Assembly (NCBI GenBank): GCA_903887005.1
Contig: CAISOH010000204.1
Location: forward strand, 1-33,754
From: an uncultured Bacteroidota bacterium
GTDB lineage: Bacteria > Bacteroidota > Bacteroidia > Chitinophagales > Chitinophagaceae
DNA length: 33,754 bases
Direction of reading: 5' to 3'
Part shown: positions 7,596-15,952 of the stretch, one piece after another
Position numbering within the stretch: the first letter of the stretch is position 1
How the letters are laid out: each line of letters starts with the position of its first letter
Notes under the pieces: generated by a model
Told to the model about the DNA's origin: nothing
The model's database searches: none
What the model saw: the letters and a program-made list of their open reading frames with translations, nothing else
Program-made: the position numbers and the translations under genes

Positions 7596-10500
7596 ATGTT
7601 TAAAGGCTACAATATTATTGAAACCCTTCATCAAGGCATTAAGTCAAATGTGTACAGGGCCAATTCTATAGAAGGTAACAAAACGGTGGTGATAAAAGCA
7701 TTGGCTAACCCATATCCAAAACCATTGGAAATAGGGAGGCTGCGCCATGAATTCCAGCTCCTGGAAAGTTTGGGAATAAAGGGTGTGCCGGAAGCCATTT
7801 GCTTTGAGAAAAGTGACAATTACTATGGCATTGTTCTGGAAGACCACAAAGGCATTCCTGCTAAATTGTATCTGAATAACCAGGGACCTGATCTTAGTTA
7901 TTTTCTGGACATTGCAATTCAGCTTTGCCAGATTATCTCCGGCTTACACTCAAAGCAAATTATTCATAAAGACATAAAGCCTTCCAATATAATTGTATCT
8001 CCGGCAACAGGACAGGCAGAACTTATTGATTTTGGATTGTCCGTTCGGTTGTTGTCCGGTACGCAGGAATCTTCGGGCATTGGAATACTAGAAGGTTCAC
8101 TGCCATATATTTCACCGGAGCAAACCGGAAGAATGAACAGGCCGGTTGATTGCCGCTCCGACCTTTATTCATTGGGGGTGACATTTTTCGAATTAGTAAC
8201 AGGCCGTTTGCCGTTTATTGCAGATCATCCGCTTGAATGGGTGCATGCGCATTTGGCGCAAAAACCTCCGGATCCACGTGCATTCCGGGCTGACTTACCG
8301 GAGGCTATTGCCGTTATCATTTTAAAGTTGTTATCCAAGACTTCAGAAGACCGGTACCAGAGCGCGTACAGCCTGCAAACAGACCTGGAAAATTGTGAGG
8401 TACAGTGGAAAGAAAAAAAGAGCATTACAACTTTTGAACTTGCTGCTGCCAACACTTTCGGGCTTTATGTGACGCCTTCAAATCTCTATGGGCGCCAAGA
8501 GCAATTACAACAATTATCGGAAATATTGAATAGTGTTGCGGAAGGGAGTAATACGCAATTAATAATGGTGTCCGGTTATTCAGGCATCGGTAAAACTGCT
8601 TATGTCCAGGAAGCCCGGAAACAAATAACCATTGCTAAAGGAAATTTCACTTCAGGTAAATTTGATCAGTTAAATAAGGGTCTGCCTTACTCAGGGTTTA
8701 TTCTTGCCTTTACGGAGCTGGCCCAGCAATTATTAACTGAAAAAGAAGAAGATTTACAAAATATAAAAGCACAGTTGCTGGAGGCTTTGGGGGGCAATGC
8801 TCAAATTATAAATCAATTGATCCCGGCATTTGAGCTGATTATTGGTACCCATCCTTCCCCGCCTTCGCTGTTGCCGGAAGAAACTTCCAATCGTTTTTTA
8901 CAGACATTAAAAACATTTGTAAAGACACTGGCAAGGCCCGGCAGACCGCTTATTATTTTTCTTGATGACTTGCATTGGGCAGATATTGCTTCACTTAGCC
9001 TGCTGGAACTACTGGCATTAGATCATGAATTACAAAGCCTCGGTTTAATAGGTTCTTACCGGAGTAATGAGGTTGATATTTCCCATCCGCTGGTTCAAAG
9101 TCTGAATAAAATACGATCATTTATACCGTTCCATGAAATCCAGTTAGGTAATTTAAAACTGAATGATGTCCGGTCTTTGCTGTCAGATGCTTTTAAGGGG
9201 CCGGAACAGGAAACTGATGGTTTGGCAAAGTTACTTTTAGCAAAAACGGAGGGTAACCCGTTTTTCTTAACCCAATCATTACGTAACTTATATGATGAAG
9301 GGCAGATCTATTTTGATCCCGGCAATGGCAGATGGAACTGGAATGAAGCCGAACTGGGCAGCATGAATATTTCGGACAACGTGGTGGAATTCATGGTGTC
9401 TAAAATTCAAAAGCTGTCAGCGAATGCCCAACAATGTCTGAAGTTAGCCGCCTGTATTGGCAATGAATTTTCACTAAAGTTACTGGCGGGTGTTTCGCAA
9501 CCCGATGTTTTGTCAGGATTAAACCAGGCCCTGGAGCAAGGCCTTATTTCTTCCCTTGACGAAAATTATGTTTTGCTTTCAGATGAACAGCATTTCCAGG
9601 ATAATTTTTATTCTGATGATAAAATAACTTTATCGGCGCCAGATGCCAGGTTTAAGTTTCTGCATGACAGGGTGCAGCAGGCCGCTTATTCGTTGTTGTC
9701 GGATGAGGAGAGCAAAAAAATACATCTTCAGCTTGGACAAAATATTATCAGCAGTTCGAATGAAAATAAAATAAAGGAACAGATTTTCATTATTTGCAAT
9801 CACCTGAATACAGCCAGGGAATTAATTTCAGATGCTAAAGCTCGGACTGATCTTGCTAAGCTCAATCTTGATGCAAGTAAAAAAGCGGCTGACGCAACGG
9901 CCTATCCCCAGGCGCTGGAATATTCGGCCACGGGCATTTCGTTACTCCCCGGTAATGCAAGGCAGGAGGCCTACCAGCTATGGAAAGAATTGAACCATAT
10001 TTTTGCCCAATGTAATTACCTGCTTGGAGATATGCAGAGCGCGGAGAAAGACTATAGCCAATTGCTGTCAAACAGTCAATCCAGGTTTGACAAATTACTT
10101 GTTTACCGGGCTTTGGTGAACATGTATGCGTCTGGCAATTTACCCTCAAAAGTAATAGAAACAGTAGGAGCAGCGTTACTGCTTTTCAAGGTAAAAATAC
10201 CGGAAACACCACTTGCTTATAAGCTTAGGATCATTGCCAGCATTGCAGAAATTAAATGGGCGTTGCGAAATAAAACAACGGAGGATGTTTTGCAAAGTCC
10301 CCGGTCTGAAAATGAAGATCATATTAAGTTAGCGGAATTGCTGGTTGAGTCAGGCCCTTCTCTTTACCTGGCAAATCAGGACTTGTTTGCCTGGCAGGTT
10401 CTGTTTCAGGTTCGTCATGCTTTGAAATTGGGGAACACTCATACCACGGCGCTTGCGTTCACCGGTTACGGAATGATCATGAATGCTGCTTTTGGCGATA

Positions 10501-12980
10501 TAGATTTAGCCGGTAAAATGGCAGACTTAGGCGAAAAGTTAAATCATGCAATGGGAAATCCTTATACATATTGCAGACTGAAATATATAATTCACAATTT
10601 TATTTCACATCATAAATCCGATATCCGGACATATTTTAATGACTTTCAGGCGCTCGCCAAAATGGCGCTGGCGGGCGGTGATTATTTATATTTAGGGATG
10701 AATTACTCCAATATCATATTGTATAATGCAGCGTTAGGCCAGGGTTTGGCCGAACTGATCCATGAAACCGACATTAACCTCAATCATTTACTGCAACTCA
10801 AAAATGATTATAACTATGAAATGATTGTTTGCCGGTTGCAGTCTTTATTGCTTCTTACCGGCAAAAAGACAATGTCATGGAAAATTGACAAACCCAATAT
10901 TACCATTGAAGAGGAAATAAGCCTTTTGAAAAATGAACTTGCCTTTACCCATCTATGCATAATGTACACTTCCCTTTATGAAATCAATTATTTACTCAAC
11001 CTGGAGGAAGATAACCTGGTAAACAGACTGCTGGATAGTGAGACTTATCTGAATTTTATTATTGGCATTTACAGCTTTATAGATTTTGCTCTTTTTCAAT
11101 CACTTTGCTTTTACAAAGTTTTCCATTCTCAAACACCGGATACCCGGAGCAAATTTAAAAAGATAATAAAAGATCATCTTAAAATACTAAAAAGAAGGTC
11201 GGTTACATGTGATGCTAATTATGGCAGTTATTACCGGCTGATAAGCGCCATTTATCTGCTCATCAGCAATAAGGAAAATGAAGGATTACAGTTGCTCGAA
11301 AATATAATCCCGGAATGCCAGAACCGGGAACTGACACATCTTTCGGCCATAGTCAAAGAACTTATCGGCCAGATATACTTAAAGCGGAATAAAGAGAAAA
11401 TTGCATCAGTTTATTTAAAAGAAAGCGCTTATGATTTCAACAGGTGGGGAGCTATTGCCAAGGTAAAGCTGATGATTGGGCAATATCCTTTTTTAGAGCT
11501 GAATAAAGATTATAATTTTAGTGAAAATGATGAAGAAATTCGCTCTGACACAATTATTACGGAAAGCCAGCATGGTTTAGACCTTTCCAGTCTGATGAAA
11601 TCAGCTACAACCATATCAGGAGAAATTATTTTGAACAAATTGCTGCCTTCGATGATATCGATAGTAGTGGAGAATGCCGGTGCCCAGGTTGGTTACCTGG
11701 TGCTTGAAAATAATAATAATCTGGTGCTTTCTGTAAAACGCAACGTATCTAACCCTGATGCAGAATTTATGCACGAGTTACCTGTAAATGAGTGTGTTGA
11801 AGTGGCGCAGGCCGTTATTAAATATGCATATCGGACACAGGATATTGTAATATTGGAAAATGCTTATTCTGATGAGCGTTTTAAAAATGATGAACATATC
11901 AGGAAGAATAAGTTAAAATCCATATTGTGCATTCCTATCATCCACAAAGGCGCTTTCAGAGGTGCACTTTATCTCGAAAACAACCTTGTAACACATGCGT
12001 TTTCTGAAGAGCGGGTAAATGTTATGAAAATTCTCAGCTCCCAGATAGCCATTTCTTTAGACAATGCATTGCTTTACCATAACCTGGAAGACGCACTGGG
12101 GAGACAGGTGACCCTTACTGAGGCATATAGCAGATTTACACCTAAGGAATATCTGCGGTTCCTTGGCCACACTTCCATACTGGATGTAAAATTGGGTGAC
12201 CATCGTATCGAAACGATGACTGTACTGTTTTCTGATATTCGTTCCTACACTACAATAGCCGAACAATTTACTGCTGAAGAAAACTTTAAATTCCTAAGTG
12301 CTTACCTCGAAAAAATGACAGAGATAATTACAGCACACAATGGAATGGTGAACCAGTTACTTGGTGATGGTATCCTCGCTTTTTTTAATGAAACTGATGA
12401 TGCTTTGCGTGCAGCAATTGAAATGCAGACCTTATTGCAAAATTACAGGGTAGAGCGCAAAAATGGCGAACCCATCCGGATCAAGGCCGGGATAGGTTTA
12501 CATTCCGGGGAGGTTATTATTGGAATTGTGGGGAATGCACAAAGTATGGCTACAGGTATTGTTTCTGATACGGTTAATTCAGCAGCAAGGATTGAAGGAT
12601 TAACCAAACATTTTGGAGTAAATATTTTATTGAGCGAAACAGTAGTAAAACAATTGAAGACGGGCACCTGCGATCAGCTCAGGTTTATTGCCAGCGTCAT
12701 AATGAAAGGGAAAAAGCAGGGGCTTGGGGTATATGAATGCTTTGATGGAGACAACCCTGAAATAAAAATAAAAAAATTACAATCTCTTAATGAATATCAT
12801 CAGGCCGTAAACTTATATTCATCGAAGTATTTCCGGCAAGCTTCAGACAAGTTTACTCAATTATTTCAGAATAATAATTCTGATACACTCTTACATTATT
12901 ATCTCGGTAAATCTGAATCTATGATTAATAAAGTTATTCCTGAAGATTGGAATGCCACTGAGGTGATGGACTTTAAATAA
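7596..12980 (+). CDS. Giant Ser/Thr kinase - AAA ATPase - helical repeat - GAF - class III nucleotide cyclase
   Basis: This 1794-residue signalling protein has several modules. A protein kinase spans about 1-270, with Lys34, catalytic loop HKDIKPSN (Asp126), DFG Asp145 and an SPEQTGR activation-loop end; its glycine loop is degenerate. An AAA_16-type ATPase follows at about 290-560, with Walker A GYSGIGKT (327-334) and Walker B LDDLHWAD (456-463). A long helical, TPR-like region runs to about 1330. A GAF-like domain lies at about 1335-1495. A class III cyclase occupies about 1540-1725, with metal aspartates Asp1547 and Asp1591 and transition-state residues Asn1661 and Arg1665. The kinase-ATPase-GAF layout is known from large trifunctional kinases that usually end in a histidine kinase; here a cyclase takes that place. 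The two base-selecting positions carry Gln1587 and Gly1654 rather than the usual Lys and Asp/Thr. No membrane segment is seen. It is probably a cytoplasmic sensor controlling, or controlled with, the two upstream enzymes. Confidence 0.9.
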   Translation: MFKGYNIIETLHQGIKSNVYRANSIEGNKTVVIKALANPYPKPLEIGRLRHEFQLLESLGIKGVPEAICFEKSDNYYGIVLEDHKGIPAKLYLNNQGPDLSYFLDIAIQLCQIISGLHSKQIIHKDIKPSNIIVSPATGQAELIDFGLSVRLLSGTQESSGIGILEGSLPYISPEQTGRMNRPVDCRSDLYSLGVTFFELVTGRLPFIADHPLEWVHAHLAQKPPDPRAFRADLPEAIAVIILKLLSKTSEDRYQSAYSLQTDLENCEVQWKEKKSITTFELAAANTFGLYVTPSNLYGRQEQLQQLSEILNSVAEGSNTQLIMVSGYSGIGKTAYVQEARKQITIAKGNFTSGKFDQLNKGLPYSGFILAFTELAQQLLTEKEEDLQNIKAQLLEALGGNAQIINQLIPAFELIIGTHPSPPSLLPEETSNRFLQTLKTFVKTLARPGRPLIIFLDDLHWADIASLSLLELLALDHELQSLGLIGSYRSNEVDISHPLVQSLNKIRSFIPFHEIQLGNLKLNDVRSLLSDAFKGPEQETDGLAKLLLAKTEGNPFFLTQSLRNLYDEGQIYFDPGNGRWNWNEAELGSMNISDNVVEFMVSKIQKLSANAQQCLKLAACIGNEFSLKLLAGVSQPDVLSGLNQALEQGLISSLDENYVLLSDEQHFQDNFYSDDKITLSAPDARFKFLHDRVQQAAYSLLSDEESKKIHLQLGQNIISSSNENKIKEQIFIICNHLNTARELISDAKARTDLAKLNLDASKKAADATAYPQALEYSATGISLLPGNARQEAYQLWKELNHIFAQCNYLLGDMQSAEKDYSQLLSNSQSRFDKLLVYRALVNMYASGNLPSKVIETVGAALLLFKVKIPETPLAYKLRIIASIAEIKWALRNKTTEDVLQSPRSENEDHIKLAELLVESGPSLYLANQDLFAWQVLFQVRHALKLGNTHTTALAFTGYGMIMNAAFGDIDLAGKMADLGEKLNHAMGNPYTYCRLKYIIHNFISHHKSDIRTYFNDFQALAKMALAGGDYLYLGMNYSNIILYNAALGQGLAELIHETDINLNHLLQLKNDYNYEMIVCRLQSLLLLTGKKTMSWKIDKPNITIEEEISLLKNELAFTHLCIMYTSLYEINYLLNLEEDNLVNRLLDSETYLNFIIGIYSFIDFALFQSLCFYKVFHSQTPDTRSKFKKIIKDHLKILKRRSVTCDANYGSYYRLISAIYLLISNKENEGLQLLENIIPECQNRELTHLSAIVKELIGQIYLKRNKEKIASVYLKESAYDFNRWGAIAKVKLMIGQYPFLELNKDYNFSENDEEIRSDTIITESQHGLDLSSLMKSATTISGEIILNKLLPSMISIVVENAGAQVGYLVLENNNNLVLSVKRNVSNPDAEFMHELPVNECVEVAQAVIKYAYRTQDIVILENAYSDERFKNDEHIRKNKLKSILCIPIIHKGAFRGALYLENNLVTHAFSEERVNVMKILSSQIAISLDNALLYHNLEDALGRQVTLTEAYSRFTPKEYLRFLGHTSILDVKLGDHRIETMTVLFSDIRSYTTIAEQFTAEENFKFLSAYLEKMTEIITAHNGMVNQLLGDGILAFFNETDDALRAAIEMQTLLQNYRVERKNGEPIRIKAGIGLHSGEVIIGIVGNAQSMATGIVSDTVNSAARIEGLTKHFGVNILLSETVVKQLKTGTCDQLRFIASVIMKGKKQGLGVYECFDGDNPEIKIKKLQSLNEYHQAVNLYSSKYFRQASDKFTQLFQNNNSDTLLHYYLGKSESMINKVIPEDWNATEVMDFK

Positions 12981-13006
12981 GCTGGATAAGTTAGGGTAAC
13001 ATTACA

Positions 13007-13264
13007 TCCGAAATTCGAATCATCATATACCGCGGCAATGTGGTAGCTGGTATAGTGCGTATAAAGAAATTTGCTTATGACATATGGGGTGATACCGTAA
13101 ATGCCGCAGCCCGTATTGAACAACACTGCGAGGCAGGTAAAATAAATATTTCGCAAAATACGTATGAATTGGTAAATGATAAGTTTGGTTGTGTGTATAG
13201 GTGGAAGATGGAGGCGAAGGGTAAGGGTGGAGTGAAGATGTATTTTTTGCTTCGCCTGTCGTAG
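13007..13264 (+). pseudogene. C-terminal remnant of a class III nucleotide cyclase
   Basis: The frame encodes the last part of a cyclase catalytic domain: an RGNVVAGIV strand, then KKFAYDIWGDTVNAAARIEQ with the aspartate base-selecting residue and the Asn/Arg pair, then the typical INIS..TYELV and a C-terminal strand. The first half of the domain, including both metal-binding aspartates, is missing, and a stop codon lies just upstream at 12992-12994. It is therefore a broken end of a second cyclase gene, starting about 26 bp after the intact kinase/cyclase gene. The motifs are more canonical than those of the neighbour (YDIWGD against TGIVSD), so it is not a recent copy of it. A GTG at 13040 could start a 74-residue product, but that would lack the active site. 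Confidence 0.75.
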
Positions 13265-13492
13265 ATTTAGCCAAGGCAGGCAGGTCCGGAATCTGGATTA
13301 ATCCTTTGTGGTTGCCCTGCTATTCTGTAATAAAGACCTGTATATAGGAATAAAAAGCGAAGAATAAAAGAGTATTTTAGCTGGATTATTTTCCGTAAAA
13401 ATATTATTTAAAATCCGCAAAATATATTTTGTCGATTTTTTATCGGTAATGAATTAATTTTATATTTTTAGAACTTACTAAGTCCCATTTAT

Positions 13493-14074
13493 ATGCAATT
13501 TGAAAAGGTCAAAAAATTTATACTGGGTAAGCTCAGGAAAGAGTTGCCTAAAAATCTCACTTATCATAGCCTCGGTCACATAAAGGATGTCTATGGTGCA
13601 GCAGAAACGCTGGCAGAGTTGGAGAAGGTAACAGGAGATGACCTTACCTTATTGCTGACTGCGGTTTTATTTCATGATTCGGGCTTTCTGACGCAGCAAA
13701 AAGATCATGAACGTCTGTCGTGTGAGTTAGCGCAACAATATTTGCCCAGCTATGACTATACGCCGGAACAAATAGAACGGATTAGCGGCATGATAATGGC
13801 GACACGGATACCTCAGACACCCCATAATAAACTGGAAAAAATAATTTGCGACGCCGACCTGGATTATCTTGGCAGAGACGATTTTTTTATTATTGGGGAC
13901 AGGCTGTATGATGAGCTCTGCATGTATGGTATTATCAGCAATGAAAATGAATGGAATAAGCTACAGGTAAGGTTCCTGGAAGGGCATCGCTATTTTACTG
14001 CATCTGCCAAAAAGCTCAGGAAAGCAAAAAAAGATGAATACCTTGCACTGGTAAAATCGAAGATTAAAAAATAA
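13493..14074 (+). CDS. HD-domain phosphohydrolase
   Basis: The 193-residue protein has the HD superfamily metal-site residues in order: a histidine in YHSLGHI (25-29), the HD doublet in LFHDSG (His61-Asp62) and a distal aspartate in ICDADLDYLG (120-125). HD enzymes cleave phosphomonoesters or phosphodiesters, often of nucleotides, using bound metal. The substrate cannot be told. It has no signal peptide or membrane segment. It lies 228 bp after the cyclase remnant and 9 bp before the YitT-family gene, so the latter two probably form an operon. Proximity to cyclase sequences suggests nucleotide signalling, but that is only context. Confidence 0.8.
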   Translation: MQFEKVKKFILGKLRKELPKNLTYHSLGHIKDVYGAAETLAELEKVTGDDLTLLLTAVLFHDSGFLTQQKDHERLSCELAQQYLPSYDYTPEQIERISGMIMATRIPQTPHNKLEKIICDADLDYLGRDDFFIIGDRLYDELCMYGIISNENEWNKLQVRFLEGHRYFTASAKKLRKAKKDEYLALVKSKIKK

Positions 14075-14083
14075 TTTGTTTAG

Positions 14084-14956
14084 ATGAAGCTACTTAGTCA
14101 TTTTCCTCATTATATCGAGGACGTAATTTATACTGTGGCCGGAGTAATAATTACCGGGTTTGCACTAAAAGGTTTTTTAGTGCCGAATGATTTTTTAGAC
14201 GGAGGCGTAACTGGTGTTTCTCTTTTACTGCATGAATTATATCATTTCAATCTCGGTATTGTTATCGTGCTGGCTAATATTCCCTTCGTAATATTGGGAG
14301 CCTTTCTTATCAATAAGAGATTCGCATACCGGACTCTCGCCTGCGTTGTTCTGCTTGCAGCGTGCCTTGAGTTTTTCCCTTATCAACTTGTTACGAAAGA
14401 TATGTTGCTTGCGGCCATTTTTGGTGGTTTCTTCCTTGGGCTGGGTATCGGCCTGGCCATGCGCGGCGGCTGCGCCCTCGATGGCCTTGAAGTGCTGGCA
14501 CTATACACGTTAAAACGAAGCAGCTTTACAATCAGCGAAATAATTTTAGGTTTAAATGTTTTCATTTTCCTGTTGGCTGCATTACATTTCGGGCTTGAAA
14601 GGGCCTTATTCGCGATGCTTACCTACTTCATAGCTACCCGCACAATAGATTTTGTTATTGAGGGGCTTGAAGAATATACAGGTGTCACAATAATATCCGG
14701 TAAAAGCCAGGAGATAAAAGAGAAATTAGTATTGCAGCTGGGCAGGGGCATCACTATTTATAAGGGCGAACGGGGATTTATGAAAGACAGCTTTGAACAA
14801 AGCCATGATTGCGATATTGTATTCACCGTAATCACACGCCTTGAAGTACGCAGGCTTAAAAATGTAGTCCACCAGCTGGACCCTAAAGCCTTTGTTTTTA
14901 CACATACCATCAAAGAAGCTGCCGGAGGCGTATTGAAACGGCACGTAGGGCATTAG
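14084..14956 (+). CDS. YitT family membrane protein (DUF161 + DUF2179)
   Basis: The 290-residue protein has five to six hydrophobic segments in the first 190 residues, with the family-typical GGVTGVSLLL and GLGIGLAMRGGCALDG stretches. A soluble C-terminal domain of about 90 residues follows (TGVTIISGKSQEIKEKL, then RGITIYKGERG) and matches the DUF2179 module. YitT-family proteins are widespread inner-membrane proteins of unestablished transport function. Start is the ATG 9 bp after the HD-domain gene, indicating co-transcription. The gene is convergent with the following cytochrome gene and ends 59 bp from it; no classical terminator hairpin is visible in that gap. Confidence 0.88.
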   Translation: MKLLSHFPHYIEDVIYTVAGVIITGFALKGFLVPNDFLDGGVTGVSLLLHELYHFNLGIVIVLANIPFVILGAFLINKRFAYRTLACVVLLAACLEFFPYQLVTKDMLLAAIFGGFFLGLGIGLAMRGGCALDGLEVLALYTLKRSSFTISEIILGLNVFIFLLAALHFGLERALFAMLTYFIATRTIDFVIEGLEEYTGVTIISGKSQEIKEKLVLQLGRGITIYKGERGFMKDSFEQSHDCDIVFTVITRLEVRRLKNVVHQLDPKAFVFTHTIKEAAGGVLKRHVGH

Positions 14957-15015
14957 AAAAGTAAAAAGAATTGAATCATTACCGTTTAAAAAGCTCAATA
15001 AATACCGGGTTTTCT

Positions 15016-15744
15016 TTAGTTATTTTGCGCTCCTGCCGCAATCCATTTTTGGAATTGTATGATCTTACAATCCGAGAGTTTACTGCCACCAAGGGGCATA
15101 GCGTTATGACCTGCTAAATGCTGCAAATCACCCATTAGTTTCCCGTTCTGGACCTGTACAAGTACGCCATTATAATTATCAAGGACTATCCCGCCACCCG
15201 AACCCGGAGCAGGCGCTGATGCATGACAGGCATAGCAATAACTTTTTAGTATGGGAGCTATTGCATTAGCGTATGTAAACTTGGTAGTGTCACAATTTAC
15301 AGCACAATTAGTATCGTTGTGGGCCCCCATGTCTATCCAGCGCCTTATAAAACTGAGCTGGGTGCTATCCAGCTTTGGTGTAGGATAGGTAGGCATTTCT
15401 CCATTGACACATATTGTGTACAATTTGCTGCCTGAACTATTGCCGGGCCTCAACCCTCTTGATACTATCCCCGAATAATTAGTGAGATTATATCCTTCCG
15501 CCCTGGTAATTGCATCATGGCAGCCACTCTTGGCGCAACTGGAAATAAAAACAGGTAGTACATCGCGCTGGAAACAAACCGAGGTATCCACATTCCCGGC
15601 TGTAGTATCCGGGTTGTTATTATTGTTATTATTGGTTGTAGTATCCTTAATTACAACAGGAATTGATATCTGGGGTTTATGGGTGCAGGCATAGAAACCG
15701 GATAATAACAATATAGGAGCAATAATAAAGGCATATTTTTTCAT
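15016..15744 (-). CDS. Two-haem c-type cytochrome lipoprotein
   Basis: The 242-residue product has a short hydrophobic signal ending at Cys20 (GFYAC), fitting a relaxed Bacteroidota lipobox. An Asn/Thr-rich linker (35-50) follows. The first haem site is unusual: CAKSGCH at 69-75, a CX4CH spacing. The second is a standard CYACH at 169-173. Met116 (GEMPTYP) and Met215 (NAMPLGG) are plausible sixth ligands, giving two cytochrome c folds, each ending in a W-I-x-x-GA-x-N helix. This resembles planctomycete-type cytochrome c domain proteins. It is predicted to be a periplasmic-side or surface lipoprotein in electron transfer, partner unknown. It is transcribed away from the TonB-type receptor, and a promoter box lies 60 bp upstream. 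Confidence 0.8.
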   Translation of the reverse strand: MKKYAFIIAPILLLSGFYACTHKPQISIPVVIKDTTTNNNNNNNPDTTAGNVDTSVCFQRDVLPVFISSCAKSGCHDAITRAEGYNLTNYSGIVSRGLRPGNSSGSKLYTICVNGEMPTYPTPKLDSTQLSFIRRWIDMGAHNDTNCAVNCDTTKFTYANAIAPILKSYCYACHASAPAPGSGGGIVLDNYNGVLVQVQNGKLMGDLQHLAGHNAMPLGGSKLSDCKIIQFQKWIAAGAQNN

Positions 15745-15803
15745 GGCTATATACTATTTATTTAGTATTATTCATTTGTAGTTGATTTGCAATTGAATGA
15801 ATT

Positions 15804-15811
15804 CAAAGTTA
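15804..15811 (-). promoter_or_regulatory. Candidate -7 promoter box for the cytochrome lipoprotein gene
   Basis: The minus strand reads TAACTTTG, an exact TAnnTTTG box, 59 bp before the cytochrome start codon. A CAAAA (TTTTG on the minus strand) occurs further upstream at 15838, but its spacing of about 26 bp is longer than usual. Confidence 0.45.
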
Positions 15812-15912
15812 CCATATTAAATAAACTAAAAACATTGCAAAATTGTTAAATCCGGGCAGTTTGTCATCAATAAACGATTCGCACTTTTCAAATTTTATAC
15901 AGAATACATTTA

Positions 15913-15920
15913 TAGCTTTG
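15913..15920 (+). promoter_or_regulatory. Candidate -7 promoter box for the TonB-type receptor gene
   Basis: The plus strand reads TAGCTTTG, an exact TAnnTTTG box, 32 bp before the receptor's ATG, implying a leader of about 25-28 nt. The -33 region is only weakly matched by a TTTT run near 15885. Confidence 0.45.
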
Positions 15921-15952
15921 CCGCTTCAATTTATGTACTATAGCCGCTGAAT

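Noticed and set aside
13040-13264. Intact 74-residue gene starting at GTG 13040
   Set aside because: Homology to cyclases continues upstream of this codon and the product would lack the catalytic aspartates, so a remnant is the better explanation.
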